From Ailurus styani (Eukaryota > Chordata > Mammalia > Carnivora > Ailuridae): a stretch of DNA of 64,000 nt. A program made the translations under genes and the position numbers. Location of the stretch: the NCBI GenBank assembly GCA_002007465.1, contig LNAC01000066.1:1154381-1218380 (forward strand), in the 5' to 3' direction. Positions 1 to 12,583 of this stretch are shown one piece after another (positions within the stretch are counted from its first letter, which is position 1; every line of letters starts with the position of its first letter). The notes under the pieces are model-generated. The model was given only the letters and a program-made list of their open reading frames with translations. It made no database searches and was not told where the DNA came from.

Positions 1-179
1 AGACAAAATAGCACTAAGTAGCCAGTAAAGGTAGTACTCTAAAGAGGGTTTTAGGTACAGGTCAAATCTGGGGAATAGGAGTAAACATTTAAATGGTAAA
101 AGGAACCTGGGTGAAGCACAGCAGGGTCCTCTACAGTATCCATGTAACCTGTTCAAGAACCAAAATGTTACCAGAATCC

Positions 180-990
180 CTAAAGTCCTCCCCACTTTTA
201 TTCCCTCCTAGTCACTAACTCCCAAGATAACAACTATCCTGGCATCAAATACCATAGGTTGGTTCCACCTTATTTGTACTTTATATAAAAGTAATTATAC
301 AGCATGTCCTCTTTTATTTCTGGTTTCATTTACTCAACCTTGTAAGATTCACCATGGTGTTGCACGTATCAGTAGCTCAACTTTTTTTTTTTTTAAAGAT
401 TTTATTTATTTATTTCACAGAGGGAGAGAGATCACAAGGAGGCAGAGAGGCAGGCAGAGAGAGAGAGGGGGAAGCAGGCTCCCCGCTGAGCAGGGAGCCC
501 GATGCGGGCCTCGATCCCAGGACCCTGAGATCATGACCTGAGCCGAAAGCAGAGGCATTAACCCACTGAGCCACCCAGGTGCCCAGTAGCTCAACTTTTA
601 CTGCTATTTTGTACTTAACTATATGAGTATAATCAATGTTTTTATCTGCTGTACAGTGGAAGACATTTAGATTATTGTAATTTGGCCATTGTGAATAAAC
701 TTGTGACTAATATTTCATTCTCTGTATTTTAGTGTACATATGCTCTCACATTTGCCGTGGAATTGTACCATCTTGGTGTATTTTTCGGCCTTCATAGATA
801 ACACATCTTTCCAATTGAATTGAGTCCATTTACACTCATAACAGTAATGTACAAGTTTTCCAGTTTCCACATCTCACCAGGCTTTGGTTTTATCAGTCTT
901 TGATTCTAGCCACTCCAGTGAGGTTTAGTGATATATCATCGTGGTTTAATTTTTGTATCTCTGATAATGAATAATGTTGTTTCTCATGAT
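180..990 (-). repeat. Old L1 (L1M-type) 3' region, antisense, split by a SINE
   Basis: The + strand reads as the reverse complement of an old mammalian L1 3' end, with diverged wording such as a 'cattgtgaataaac' segment near 690. It is split by the Can-SINE at 380-584. The subfamily is not certain and there is no open frame. Confidence 0.55.
380..584 (-). repeat. Can-SINE (SINEC), minus strand, with TSD
   Basis: T-rich start and AAAGATTTTATTT tail complement, then the body and the tRNA-like head complement ending at the 'gagccacccagg' motif. A 15-base TSD, agtagctcaactttt, lies at 371-385 and 585-599. The body matches the young mustelid-type SINE seen repeatedly here. Confidence 0.95.
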
Positions 991-1208
991 GGAGTACCAC
1001 GAAAGCCACCTTTGGAAGATTGAAGGGCCTTCCACTTCATCTCTCTGAATAACTGTAGGAAGGGAACACTACTTCTCCAACATCTGGAACCATTTTTAAT
1101 TGTTTATATGAATGCAGATACATATGTCTATTGTGTATATTGAGCCATTTTAGGATAGCATTTTAGGATTATTTGCTACAACATTTTGCTTACATTAATA
1201 TGAATATT

Positions 1209-1378
1209 TTTGGGCATCTGGGTGGTTCAGTCGGTTAAGCTTCTGCCTTTGGCTCAGGTCATGATCCTGGGGTCCTGGGATTGAGTGTTGTATTGGGCTC
1301 CCTACTCAGCAGGGCGTCTGCTTCTCCCTCTCCCTCTGCTTCTGTCTGTCAAATAAATAAATAAAATCTTTTAAAAAT
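1209..1378 (+). repeat. Can-SINE, plus strand, older subfamily
   Basis: Head 'gggcatctgggtggttcag', a B-box-like segment 'ggctcaggtcatgatc', a C/T-rich stretch and the end 'aaataaataaataaaatctt'. A duplicated aatatgaatattttt flanks it. It lacks the younger mustelid body variant. Confidence 0.9.
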
Positions 1379-2719
1379 AATATGAATATGAATATTTTTT
1401 GTCATAAGTATTAAATATTATGCAATTCCCATCAAGATTCTCTTATTAACTCAGAGAATATTCATTACTTTGCAAGTATATGGATAATATATATTACCAT
1501 ATATATTTCAGAATACACAGTCTGTGATGTCTTGGAATTTATTGAGGCTTCCTATATGGCCTAAGAGGTAGTTTAATTTTATAAATGTTCCTGTGTGCTT
1601 AAAAAGAGAGTTCATTTTGTTTATTTGATCTAAAGTTCTACATATATCTAAAAATCCAAGCTAATTATACTTATTTAAGTTATACTTATTTTGGAATAAA
1701 TGCTTTTTATTGGTTTTTAGTATTCTGTTTGGTTTTTTTTTTTTTTTTTTTTTTTTACAGTGACAATGCTTCTTAGGAGTCTAAGTGATTTGGTGTGGGA
1801 ACCCGTGTTTCCATAAACTCTGTCTGGTAATGTGTACAAAGGAAGAGCTAAAGTCTGGTGACTATAAGACTTTAAGGACTATAAGGAGGCTATAAGGAGA
1901 AAGGTGGAGATAAATCTAAAGTCAGAGAGGCCTAGACAGAACCTTTGGTATCCACTCCCACTGCTACCACCAAATCTGGGACCTTCTCTAGTCAAAGTCA
2001 TCTTTAACTCTTTGATGTATGCAACATTGGGAAGAAGCAACCTGGGGAGTTTGGAGGGGAAGGAGTTAGAGGCAGGAATATCCAAAGGAAGGTGGCTAGT
2101 TGCACCTGTCAGAATGAACTCTTAACTAAAGCAGAGCTTTTGCACCAAACTGATACTATGTGTGGACACTGGAAGCCTGGGATGTTGCTGCTGATCCCTG
2201 TGGCTTAGGGGCAGAATAGGGCTACAGTCATCAAATGAATTATTGACATGTGTATTATGGAACATGGATGAAATATTGATTCTTTTGGATGGCACCATGA
2301 CCTGGGGTGCCTGGACCCTTCAGGCTGATTGCTACCAGTGGCATGTGACCTTATCGCTTTGCTCTGACTTATTAATAGTATTTTCTATGTGGGCCATAAT
2401 ATGATAAGCTTGGGAGGTACTGCCTTCTATATGCATATTGACTGAGTTGTTGAGCATGAGAATTTGTCCAAGTTTGACTTGTTTAATAAATACAGTGAAT
2501 GATAGCAGCTTAACATTATTCATATTCCCAGCTGGCTTTCTGTTTCTTTTCTACCATCACTGCCTTCATATCTTTATCACTCACTGACTCTTTAGTCAGC
2601 TATAGTATGGTTTCTGAGTATTCTGAGGAGTAAGGTAAAATTTTTCAGAAGGTCAATCCTGTCCGACTCCTTCACAATGAAAGATTATAAGAAATCAATG
2701 CCTTCATTATCCCTAGGAG

Positions 2720-3190
2720 TAATTCTCTCTTAAACACTGTAATATATCTCCTAGCTGCTCTCCTGGATCTTGTTCTTCCTCTCCTTATTTATTCTAGCAT
2801 TTAGAGAAATGTCTTTTAACAACATCCTCTGTTCAAATCACCTAATGGCTTCCCAACTCTCTAAATATAAAAGCCATAGTCCTTACAATGCCTACAAGCA
2901 TTTGACAGTTGTTTATGCTCACTTCACCACTTTTGCTGAATCATCTGATATCAGAGTGATTCTTGCTCTTTTAGGGCCATTTGAACTTGTGTCCCACCAC
3001 TCTGTCTCTTCTCCCTCACACACTGGTCCTTCCCTGCTTTATAATATGCCAGTCCTACTTTAGTGTCAGGGCATTTGACCTGACTTTTCAGTTAGTCCAA
3101 ATGTCACTTGCTAAGTAACTGACAGTCACCTTGACTTTCATTTAAAATTGTACCTTTTCTAGAGCCTTCCCAATTCCCCTTCCTGTTGGA
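2720..3190 (+). repeat. L2 LINE relic, plus strand
   Basis: The pattern 'caaatcacctaatggcttcccaa', then 'cataaagtcc'-like text and 'agagccttccc' follows the 3' part of the ancient mammalian L2 element at high divergence. Assignment is by recall of the consensus, with no alignment run. Confidence 0.55.
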
Positions 3191-3369
3191 AAAACCTCAA
3201 GTGCCCATCAGTGCTCCCAGGAGGATAACAAAAGAGAAATATTTGATATTTTTGAAGCAGTTTCATTAAGACTGGCATTAAAATATCAAAAGTGATCTGA
3301 TATTTCACTAACATCTACCCACCAGGAGATAGACACATTCCTTTTGACTACAGTCAAAAGTTATGCAGC

Positions 3370-4310
3370 ATGTTGGCTAAGATACTAAACTGGATATTTA
3401 CCTAAAGAAAATGAAAACAATAATTAAAAAACATCAGATGAAATCAGAGAGGGAGACAAACCATAACAGACTCAACTAGAAGAAACAAACTAAAGGTTGC
3501 TGGAGGGGAGAGAGGTGGAGGGAATGGGGTAACTGGGTGATGGGTATTAAGAGGGGCACTTGATGTAATGAGCACTGGGTATTATATGCAACTGATGAAT
3601 CACTAAACTCTACCTCTGAAGCTAATAATACACTATATGTTAATTAATTAAATTTAAAAAAAACACAAAAAAGATACATGCACCTTAATGTTTATCGCAG
3701 CACTATTTATAATAACCAAGATATGGAAGTAACCTAAGTGTCTGTTGATAGATGACTAGATAAAGAAGATGTGATATATACATATAATGTATATATACAT
3801 ATTATATATAAATAAAATAAAATGGAGTATTATGTAGCCACAAAAAAGGATGAGATCTTGCAATTTGCCATTGCCATCTATAATGTCTTGCCATGGATGG
3901 ACATAGAGGGTATTATGCTAAGAGAAATACATCAGACTGAGAAGGACAAATACCATATGATTTCACTGATTTGCGGAATCTAAAAAAAAAAAACCAAAGC
4001 AAATGAATAAACAAACAATAGGCAGAATCCAACTTATAAATACAGAGAACAAACTGGTTCCAGAGGGATAGGCAAAATGGGGGATGGGGAGCACTGAGGT
4101 ACAGGTTTCCAGTTATGGAGAGAATAAGTCATTGGAACAAAGGACAAAGCATGGGGAATATAGTCAATGATGTAACAGTGTTGTATGGTGACAGATGGAA
4201 GCTACAATTGTAGTAACTCAACATAGTATATACAGATGTTGAATCATTATGCTGTATACCTGAAACTAATGTAAGATTGTGTCAATTATATTCAAATAAA
4301 ACAAATTCTT
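3370..4310 (+). repeat. Old L1 ORF2 end and 3' UTR, with a nested younger L1 end
   Basis: Sequence from 3370 to about 3430 and again from 3670 to 4310 is the C-terminal ORF2 and 3' UTR of an old L1: 'gcagcactatttataataacc', 'ggagtattatgtagccac', then 'gctgtatacctgaaactaa'. Between them, at about 3432-3665, lies the 3' UTR of a younger carnivore L1 ('taactgggtgatgg', 'gagcactgggt') ending in an A-rich tail. The younger copy therefore landed inside the old one. Confidence 0.75.
3432..3665 (+). repeat. Young carnivore L1 3' UTR fragment
   Basis: 5'-truncated L1 made only of 3' UTR ('aatggggtaactgggtgatg', 'gagcactgggtattatatg') and an A-rich tail. The same unit recurs at 47148-47328 on the + strand and at 52645-52972 on the - strand. 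Confidence 0.8.
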
Positions 4311-4824
4311 AAGTCATGGCCTTTGCTTCCGTTCATGAGTTTTCTTTGATCCAACACTCTCCCTACTTCCCTAATAAGAAAAAACAAAGGGTAGCCATCA
4401 TTGTACTTTTGAGATTATACAACAAAACCACTTCAATGAAGAAAACAAACATAAAAAGGCACAAATTCAAAACACATACAAAATTATACGTAATCTTAAG
4501 AACTAGCACTAACCATTGTTAACAATTCAGAATTTGTTATTATATTTTTACATGCAATTTTATTGAAAGTTGCTTTTATCCACATTACACATTATTTCCA
4601 TTATGTGTTATATTAAAATTTACATTATTCTATAATGCATAAACTTATATGTCACACAGTATAGGATGAAATAGTTCCATGTCAATATTCTTTTATAATG
4701 TTATTTTTAATAGTTATTTTTTCATTCATAGATAAACCAAAATATGACCAACCCTCTGTACAACGATTTCCATTTTGCAGTGTCAAAAAAAGTCCTGTTA
4801 TAAATATTTATGGAAACAACTTGT

Positions 4825-5041
4825 TTTTAAGATTGTATTTATTTATTTGAGAGAGTGTAAGAGAGAGAATAAGTAGGGTGAGGGTCAGAGAGAGAAGCAG
4901 ACTCCACTCTGAGCAGGGAGCTGGATGTGGGGCTTGACATGGGGCTCGACATGCGGCTCAATGTGGGGTTCGATCCTGGGACTCCAGGATCATGACCCGA
5001 GCCAAAGGCAGACGCTTAGCTGACCAAGACACCTAGATGCT
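4825..5041 (-). repeat. Can-SINE, minus strand, with internal repeats
   Basis: Starts with a T-rich tail complement and ends with 'accaagacacctagatgctcc'. The TSD ggaaacaactt lies just outside both ends. Between about 4920 and 4975 the phrase 'tgtggggcttgacatg' is repeated with variations about three times, so the copy is longer than usual there. Confidence 0.88.
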
Positions 5042-5430
5042 CCTGGAAACAACTTTATGATGAATTCTCATTTGAGAGTTTAAAAGTTCTACAAATTTAT
5101 GTACTCACCAGCAGTTTGTTTACAATATTTTTTATCTTTGACAGTTTTCCTATTTATTGAAAATAATATTCAAATATAGAGATTGTATTCAATTCACTTC
5201 CAATACTTATCTATTATTTATATAGGAACTGTCCTTTCACCTACTGATATAATAAATTATAGTAATCTCCTTCTAATATGTAACTCTCCTCTAATATGTA
5301 ATTCTTAAATAAATCCTATTTCTTCATTGTAAACTATTTTTTGGCATATTGTTATGTTTTATTGGCTAATCTTTATTATCTTAATGTATTTCTAAGATTT
5401 TTAATGTAAAATAGTATTGATGTTTCATAT

Positions 5431-5469
5431 ATATATGTGTGTGTGTATATATATGTGTGTGTGTGTGTA
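5431..5469. repeat. TA/TG microsatellite
   Basis: Alternating atatat and gtgtgt blocks, an imperfect dinucleotide repeat. Confidence 0.9.
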
Positions 5470-6089
5470 GCAACCTGCGTAGATTGAAAGTTAACAGATT
5501 GAAGAATTTCACAAAATCAACACACCCATTTAAACACCACCCAGACCAAGAAATCAGACATTATCAGCACCCCAGAAACCCCTCAGATCCCATTAGAGTT
5601 ATTAGCTCCATCTACTTGGATGTTCCCATGTTATTTCAAACAATGTCTTCACAGTAAAACTCATCCTATTCTCCAAAGCATTTCTCACCATCTATTGTCA
5701 GGGTTGCTGGTAACTTCTAGATCACAAGATAGGCCTAGAGCTTTCTGGACCCTCAGCTTAATGTTAGGGTTTTTCAAGGTCTGAACTTACTCTGTTGACC
5801 ATCACTGTCCCGACCGCCCACTTCTCATCCAAATAGCTGCTCTCTTCCCTTAGCTAAGATGTTGAACCGCCTTAATTAAGTTTAGCTCCATTCCAGATTA
5901 TGAGGCTCAGACTGATCCTAGATAAGGATTTTGAAAAAGCGTTAGGTGCAGTTTAGATGATTCCAAATTTGACAGATTTTCACCTTCTCCCACTCTGGTT
6001 ATGGGTCCTGATTATGATAGACATGCTCCTGATTTACTTTAGGGTTCACCTTATATACCATTCAATAGGTAATTTCTTACTCTGTTTTT

Positions 6090-6291
6090 TTTTTAATCTT
6101 TTTTTTAAGATTCTATTTATTTGTTTGAAAGAGAGAGATCACAAGTAGGTAGAGAGGAAGGCAGAGAGAGAGGGGGAAGCAGGCTCCCCGCTGAGCAGGG
6201 GAGCCCGATGTGGGGCTCAATCCCAGGACCCTGAGATCATGACCTGAGCCGCAAGCAGAGGCTTTAACCCACTGAGCCACCCAGGCATCCC
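6090..6291 (-). repeat. Can-SINE, minus strand, with TSD
   Basis: T-rich tail complement, 'ttctatttatttg', the GA-rich segment, 'gatcatgacctgagc' and the terminal 'gagccacccaggcatccc'. The flanks repeat 'ttactctgtttt'. Young mustelid-type body. Confidence 0.93.
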
Positions 6292-7034
6292 ATTTACTCT
6301 GTTTTCTTGAGGTAGAATCCATGCTTTGCTGACATTACCAGGAACCCCTTTTCCTTGAGACTGAAGTTCAGTCTTGTGTAGCCAAGTGTTTGCTGCTTTA
6401 ACTTTCAAAGGTCATTTTTTTTTTCCTCCAGCATAAAATGAGAAGGAAAACATATTTTTGCCTCAATGTTTTCTTAAATTGTTTTTTGCCCTTTCCCGTC
6501 ATTCTCATCCCCATGCTGCCATATCCACACACTTCACCAATTATCTCTGCCCAGAAATCTGGCACAGAGCACTCCTTTCCAACTTCCCTGCTGCCCCACT
6601 ATCCGCTCAGGTTGAACCCGACGAGGCCGTCCTTTGACTTCGTTGCGTGCTACCCAGCACACTTGGAGGCACATGGATGGATGTCTTTCTTTATAAAAGA
6701 GTTGTTTACTATTCAAAAGGAAGTACAGCATCGAAGGATAAAGTTACAACTACAGCATACACATGAATCTCCTCAGAGAGAAAGTCAGAAGATCCTGCAC
6801 CAGGGAATCACATTGGGTGGATTTATGCCCACTGTTTAACCTGGCTCCTCTTCCCTCTGATTTATGGTTTATCTTTCAGAGTATTGGTTTTCTTTCAGCT
6901 TGGAATCTCCACCCACCATTAACATCCCATAGACTGGAGGAGGTCCAGAGCTGGTGTGGTCTTCCTAGGGGATTTTTCCTGTTCAGTATTCTAATCAGTG
7001 TGAGTTGCCTATTTCCCAGGAATGAGCTTGCATG

Positions 7035-7087
7035 CACACACACACACACACACAAGTACACACACACATGCACACACACACACACAC
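7035..7087. repeat. CA microsatellite, interrupted
   Basis: (CA)n broken by two short interruptions. The open frames across it encode only His-Thr repeats and are not genes. Confidence 0.95.
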
Positions 7088-7639
7088 TCTGCCAAGATCA
7101 AGTATTAATTCTTATATTAATTCTCACTCTTTAAACCAATATCTTTCATACTAAAGGCTCTGATTCACAAATACGTTGTGAAATCAAAGTGGGTTACAAC
7201 CTGTATCTTAATTGAATAAACTAGAAGAAAACAGAATATGATAGATAATACCATAGTGCATTGCACGCAGTGTAACTAGGATTTTGTGATGTTTCAGGTA
7301 TGTGAGTGTATGTATATTTGTGTTTTGATTGTAATATAAAATTTATTTCTTACTATGGGTTGCATTAAAAATAATGCAAAACACATATAAACATATAAAA
7401 ACTTCTAACTGCAAGATTCTCATCTTCTCCTAAGATATATCACATTATTAAGCAGAGTATTGTTTATTTTCTTTTAGGCTTCAAGAACATGTATGCTACT
7501 TTAATCCTGAAATTTAAAAAAAGGTCAAACATCTTTGAATAAAAAGACCATTTTAGTAAGGATTCAATTATGTTCTTAGACATGAGCCTTTGATTTCCCT
7601 ATTTTTCATTCAGGCAAAGAGAAGAAAGTGTTCTGTTCT

Positions 7640-7885
7640 TTTAATTATCTTATGTTGGGTGGGCTCTGTCTCTTCTGATATTAGTTTCACACATGACTCA
7701 GGTTTTCCTCACCAACTGCCACATCTCCTAGCTGACTGCCTTTCTACTTTTTTGGATTTCTGCTTGTCACCTGCTTTTAATAAAATTCTAAGATTTATGA
7801 GAGCAGTGATTTAATGGGTACCAAGCCATTTCTATGACCTAACATAAAGCCTGGCACTTTATAGGTAATCAATAAGGAGTGGTAA
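7640..7885 (+). repeat. L2 LINE 3' end, plus strand
   Basis: Diverged match to the 3' end of L2: 'gagagcagtgattta' and 'cctggcactttataggtaatcaata' correspond to the conserved 'gagggcagggac' and 'cctggcacatagtaggcgctcaata' segments. Confidence 0.6.
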
Positions 7886-9929
7886 AGTCAAATGGAATTC
7901 TGGCCCTCCTTTTTTCTACCTGTTGGTGTCTGGTTAATGTCAATGACATTGACCAGACCTATGGGACAATATTACATATAAATAGTATTAATGAATGCAT
8001 TACTTAGTTTCGTCAGGAATAAGACCCTACAAGTTAAACAAAAAGGGAGAAATATGTTGACAAGGCATTAGTGCCTTATAGAGGGTCCATCTACCCATGG
8101 TTTGCCTACCCTTTTCACCATTTATGAAACAGATTGTCCAAGAAACCCAGCTGCAAAACCAGGCTGGTAAGAATGATAGCTTCTTGGATATAATGTTTTG
8201 AGACAAAAAAAAAAAAATGTCGTTTGTGCTCCATTCTTAGTCCTTGGGCTAGAGAGAACATGCTTTTGTCAGGGTTGTTTTTTAGCCTGTTCCTCCTGGT
8301 GTTTCCGGATTGTTATCTTCTTCAGTTCCAAGTCTGGGATACATGAAGCAAACAGAAAACCAAGGAAACTCACCACTGTATTATTCTTCAAGTTCCCAGG
8401 TCCCTAGCCAATTTGCTTTTTCTCCCCTTTATTGTCTTCCTATGTTTATTTTATAGGTACTTCATTTGTTCTTAGTGGTAAAAATAGGGAAAGTATACCT
8501 ATTACAAATCCAGGAGCAGCTGTACTTTTTTATAAATTTCAGTTATGTCAAGCTGGTAAATAGTGTTATTCAAGTCATTTGTAACCTTTCTATCTTTTGT
8601 GTTAATGTTGCTGGTATTGGAAGTGTACTTCCCCAATTGCACAGAATGCAAAGTAGATAACATTGTCTGTTTTCCAGTTATACTGCAGACATGGGCATTA
8701 GGCATTTTATGTACTCTCCAGATTTAGATTAAGCTCTTTTTTTTTTTTTTTTGAAAGATGGGCAAAGAAATCTGACTTCACCAGCCACCATTTTCCTACA
8801 AAGATCAGAAGAGATCATCTTCTTAATGGTAGTGCCTTTTCTATCTGGCAAAACTAACATTATGCTATTACACAAAGGATCTCTCAGACCTTTGAAAACC
8901 ATGGAAATGGAGCTCCACAGAAGCAACAGGTAATTATTAGCCAAAGACCTCTGAATCTTCAACAGATAAAACTGTCTTCAGTTGGAAAGTGTATGCCGTT
9001 TTCTTTTCTCACTTGAATTTAATTTCTAAAGTAACTGCTTCTACAGACACAAGAAAGGTTGACACGAGTGCTAAGCATATCCAAAAACCTAATTATCTTC
9101 TTCCCTTATCTGAACTCTTCTTATGATTCATACTTCTTTCAACATCCATCTCAAGCTCCTAAAGTCACAGGTCCCCAAGATACTTTTTGTCTGTTATCAG
9201 TTGGATTTGGATATTCATGAACAAGTTGATTTCAGTTACAGAAAATGTTAAATTTCTTCACATTCAAGTTTTACTATAAATAATAACCCCATAATATAAC
9301 CAAGAAAGAGCCAATGGAAGATTTGAATAGGGCAACAAGATCAGATTGTGTTTTAAAAATTGCACCCTAGGAATTTGTATACATTGAGCAAGTAGAAGAA
9401 TTCCCCTGCAAGTTGAAAGAAGACATGTCACATTCATGTATGAAAAGACTGCATTATAAAGATGTTACTGACTCCAGTCAAAATTTCAGTAGGGTTATAT
9501 CTTCATGGACCAGACATAATATCTCTAAAATACATCTGGGAAAACACATTCTCAAGAACATCTGAGAACAGAGTAAAACACACAAAAATAATGATTGGAC
9601 TCCTTCCTTTTTTCCTTGCATACATATTACTGAATACCTATTCAGCGGCTAAAAAAAAATTAAAAACCCTTGCAATGTACTATAATTATAAGGTTTATCT
9701 TGGGTACCGGTAAGATCTTTTCCTTCATGGGGCATACACTCTAATTACCTAGGAGGCAGTATTACGGAGAGATGAAGAGTACTGGCTTTGGAAGGAGGGA
9801 CAAAGAGGGGAAAATCAAAGATGCTGCCAAGAAAAGCATAAGGTATCATGCAAGACATTTAAGGTCTTGGTCTAAGAAGATTGATAGATAAATTAAAGAG
9901 AACATTCATTCTCTAAGATGAGAGAAAAT

Positions 9930-10140
9930 GTGGAGAAATTAAGTGAATATGGGCTTTGTAGTTAAACACACCTGTGTTTGAATCCCATCTCTGACCATTA
10001 GTAGCTAGTACTTCATTACCGCTCATTAGTAGATAGTTAGCTACAGCAAATGAATTTACTCTGCTAAGCTTCAGTCTCTTTTTCTCTTATATAAGTCTCA
10101 AAATGCTGTAAACTTCAAGGGATTACTATAAGGAATAAAT
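9930..10140 (+). repeat. MIR SINE, plus strand
   Basis: Segments resembling the MIR core: 'gggctttgtagttaaacac', 'gtttgaatccca', a 'cttcagtctctttttctc' element and a terminal 'aggaataaatg'. Diverged. Confidence 0.6.
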
Positions 10141-11844
10141 GTGATGAGGAGCGTAGACCACATAACTAGGTATTGGCAGAAAGAAAGGGATGGATGAATG
10201 TGTAGATCCCTCATAAGGTGATATGAAGAGAGGCAGAAAGATAGAAAGGCAAATGATAAAATTTCCAGAATTACAAGGCAAAAAGAAAAAAAATTGGAGC
10301 TGGCTCATCCTGAAGCTTCCCTACTTAATAAAGAAGAGGCAAACTTTTCTACTCAAAGTCATATAGGGGAGGCATGGTCAGATTGTTGAAAAAATGGATT
10401 AAAAAAAAAGAAATGATATGGAGATGGGTGGCATAGTTAGCAACATGATATTAAATAAAAGGCTTTTTTAGGAGTCTGGTTTAGGTTTAGGTGACCAACT
10501 AAGATTAACTGAGGTCTGGAGTAGGAAAATAGGAAGTTGAATTTATTCTGGTTTGAAAGAGGGAAGAATATAGGGTAGGATATCAAGAGAATATGGCCAT
10601 GTCAAGAAGTTGAATATAAATGTCAAACTATGGGACTCAGATTGAGAAGAAAAGACAAAACAGCAAAAGGTGTGCTAACTGCTTGAGAGAGTTTAAGGTC
10701 TATGTGATAAAAATTTTCCAGTTAATGGCACATTTTTAGGCTTTCCTATGATGAAGTAGAGGGGAACAAGTGGAGAAACTAGGGGGCTCGAGTACTGCAA
10801 AGATTATTGGTTGTGGTACCCCAGTTTCCTGGGATGATGTCAGAAATCATGTCCTAGGAAGATAAAACAGGTAAACCTTCAGAGAAGCAGAATGGACTAA
10901 GTGACCTCAGGAGGCAGAAGAGACCTAAACGATCAATCAGCCTTGAATTAGGCAAGAATGTCGACCAGATCATCTGGAATGCGGTAGGCAATTAACCTTT
11001 GCACATATGCTCAAATATTTAGGATGCTGGTCCTTCTTGTTCTCATGATCCACAACCAGAAACCACAAGTATGGAACCTTCAGATCTGTCCCTGCCTGCT
11101 GAAACATGAAACACCAGAGGAGGCGGTTCAAGAGAGGGATCAAAGTAGGAAAGAGCCGTTAGAGTAATTTCATGCCAAGTAAGTGGTCACTCAACTGAGC
11201 TAGGAGGCTACTCCCTGTTCTCAGCATGCTCCTGGCCACAGATTCATAGAATAGTAACTTTACTCAAGGCTAGCTGTGACCTCAGGGTGACTAGAGCAGG
11301 CTCACATTCTACAGCAACTCATTCAGGTAATATTTCTTCATCTCCTCCATCCTTAGTTCAAAACAGTGGTAGGATATCTGCATTTCTTCTCTGTCAGTAG
11401 GTTTTCCCATGTGTTTGTTCTCCTCCAGGATCCTCTGCTTGCTTCCTCTGCACATGAAAGTAGGGGAAAATTCACTGGCAGCTAATAGGATTCTCCCTCA
11501 TTTCTCTGCACGCTCCCCCAGATACAATTTGGAGAAGAGACAGAATGGACAGAGTAGGACAGGAGGAAGTTGAGGAAGTGACCTTGGAAAACATCTTCTC
11601 TCTGGGCCTAAGTATTTCTGTTCCTACAAGAGAAGAGTTTGGCTAAAGAAATTGGCAATTTAATATAAACTCTTTACTTATAATAGTATCAGCTGACCAT
11701 CTCAACATGCTTTGAAGTTCATACTTTTTCTAAGACTCACACTTCTAGGAGATGTTGAAGCTACAATTTGAACTCCACTCTCTCTGATATATATATAAAA
11801 TTATGTGTACCTATCTAAGAGTCATAAAAATTATATTTAGATCT

Positions 11845-11846
<2 letters not shown>

Positions 11847-11876
<30 letters not shown>
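11847..11876. repeat. TA microsatellite
   Basis: About 15 uninterrupted AT dinucleotides. Confidence 0.95.
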
Positions 11877-11878
<2 letters not shown>

Positions 11879-12513
11879 TGATTCTTGCATCAGGGAAGAT
11901 ATACAAAATTTTTATGACCCAAGACCAACAATTCTATTCATTTTTTGTATTTGAGCATGTGTAAGTGGTCTGCAAGAAGACACTTAGATAGGAAGTGAAG
12001 GACTGAAGAAACTGGTCTATCTCAGGAAATCAAAGGACTCACATTATAAAGTGACTTGTCCCTGATAATGCAGGAAAGTCCTCAGTTCACACCCGTTTAT
12101 TCAGAGTTTTTTTATATATATAAATTCTTAGAGTGTTTAACATAAACATTCCAGTGTAGATGATAGATTATAGGGTGAACCTATGTAAAAGGAACATGCC
12201 TGGGCCAGCCCTGATGAGAGCCCTGAGCCCAGTTCTCTTCCAACCAGGACTGGGATTATATACATGGCTGCTGGCAGGGAAAAAAAATCTTTTAATGGTT
12301 TACTTTCTCTCTTTGGAGTAGAAGGGCCCCCTCCAGTCTAAACCCTTGGGATCAAGCCAGTGTGAGACCATCACGGTCAAGTTTATAGAAATACAACACC
12401 TCAGGGTAATGGGTTCTCTCGTGTTTGGAAATCCACCTGTGCAAGATATTAGGAATGAACTATCTCAAGCCTTTTCCCAGGTCTCAACAGAGCAGGACAC
12501 TGGATGAGATCAA

Positions 12514-12583
12514 ATGGCTGCTTTTTCCTACACAACCATATTTTTCCTGGTTTCCTCCAGTTTGGCACATACTGTTTTTTCAG
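12514..12583 (+). CDS. SPINK13: SPINK13 exon 1 (signal peptide)
   Basis: Encodes 23 residues plus the first base of a split Gly codon, followed by donor gtaagc. The hydrophobic core [11 protein letters not shown] precedes a likely cleavage after HTVFS. Another ATG at 12504 opens an overlapping frame (+1) that runs to the TAA formed across the donor in unspliced RNA. The transcription start and any 5' non-coding exon cannot be fixed; a weak TATA-like tttataga lies near 12379. Confidence 0.92.

Larger units (their letters stand above)
1..12513. other. Intergenic region upstream of SPINK13, no gene seen
   Basis: No Kazal exon, signal-peptide exon with a donor site, or other recognisable coding exon was found on either strand. 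The open frames here are short, lack splice context and resemble no family I know. The content is old L1 and L2 relics, four Can-SINEs, CA and TA microsatellites, a 24-base T run at 1733-1756 and unassigned unique sequence. In human, SPINK6 lies upstream of SPINK13, but none of its exons is visible here. Confidence 0.6.

Noticed and set aside
380..584. tRNA-like promoter boxes in each Can-SINE as possible tRNA genes
   Set aside because: The heads are tRNA-derived but are followed by SINE bodies and A-rich tails with TSDs, and they do not fold into complete tRNAs by eye.
6438..6839. 133-codon open frame with a Met start
   Set aside because: No similarity to a known family, no splice or promoter context, and length is within what chance gives in 64 kb.
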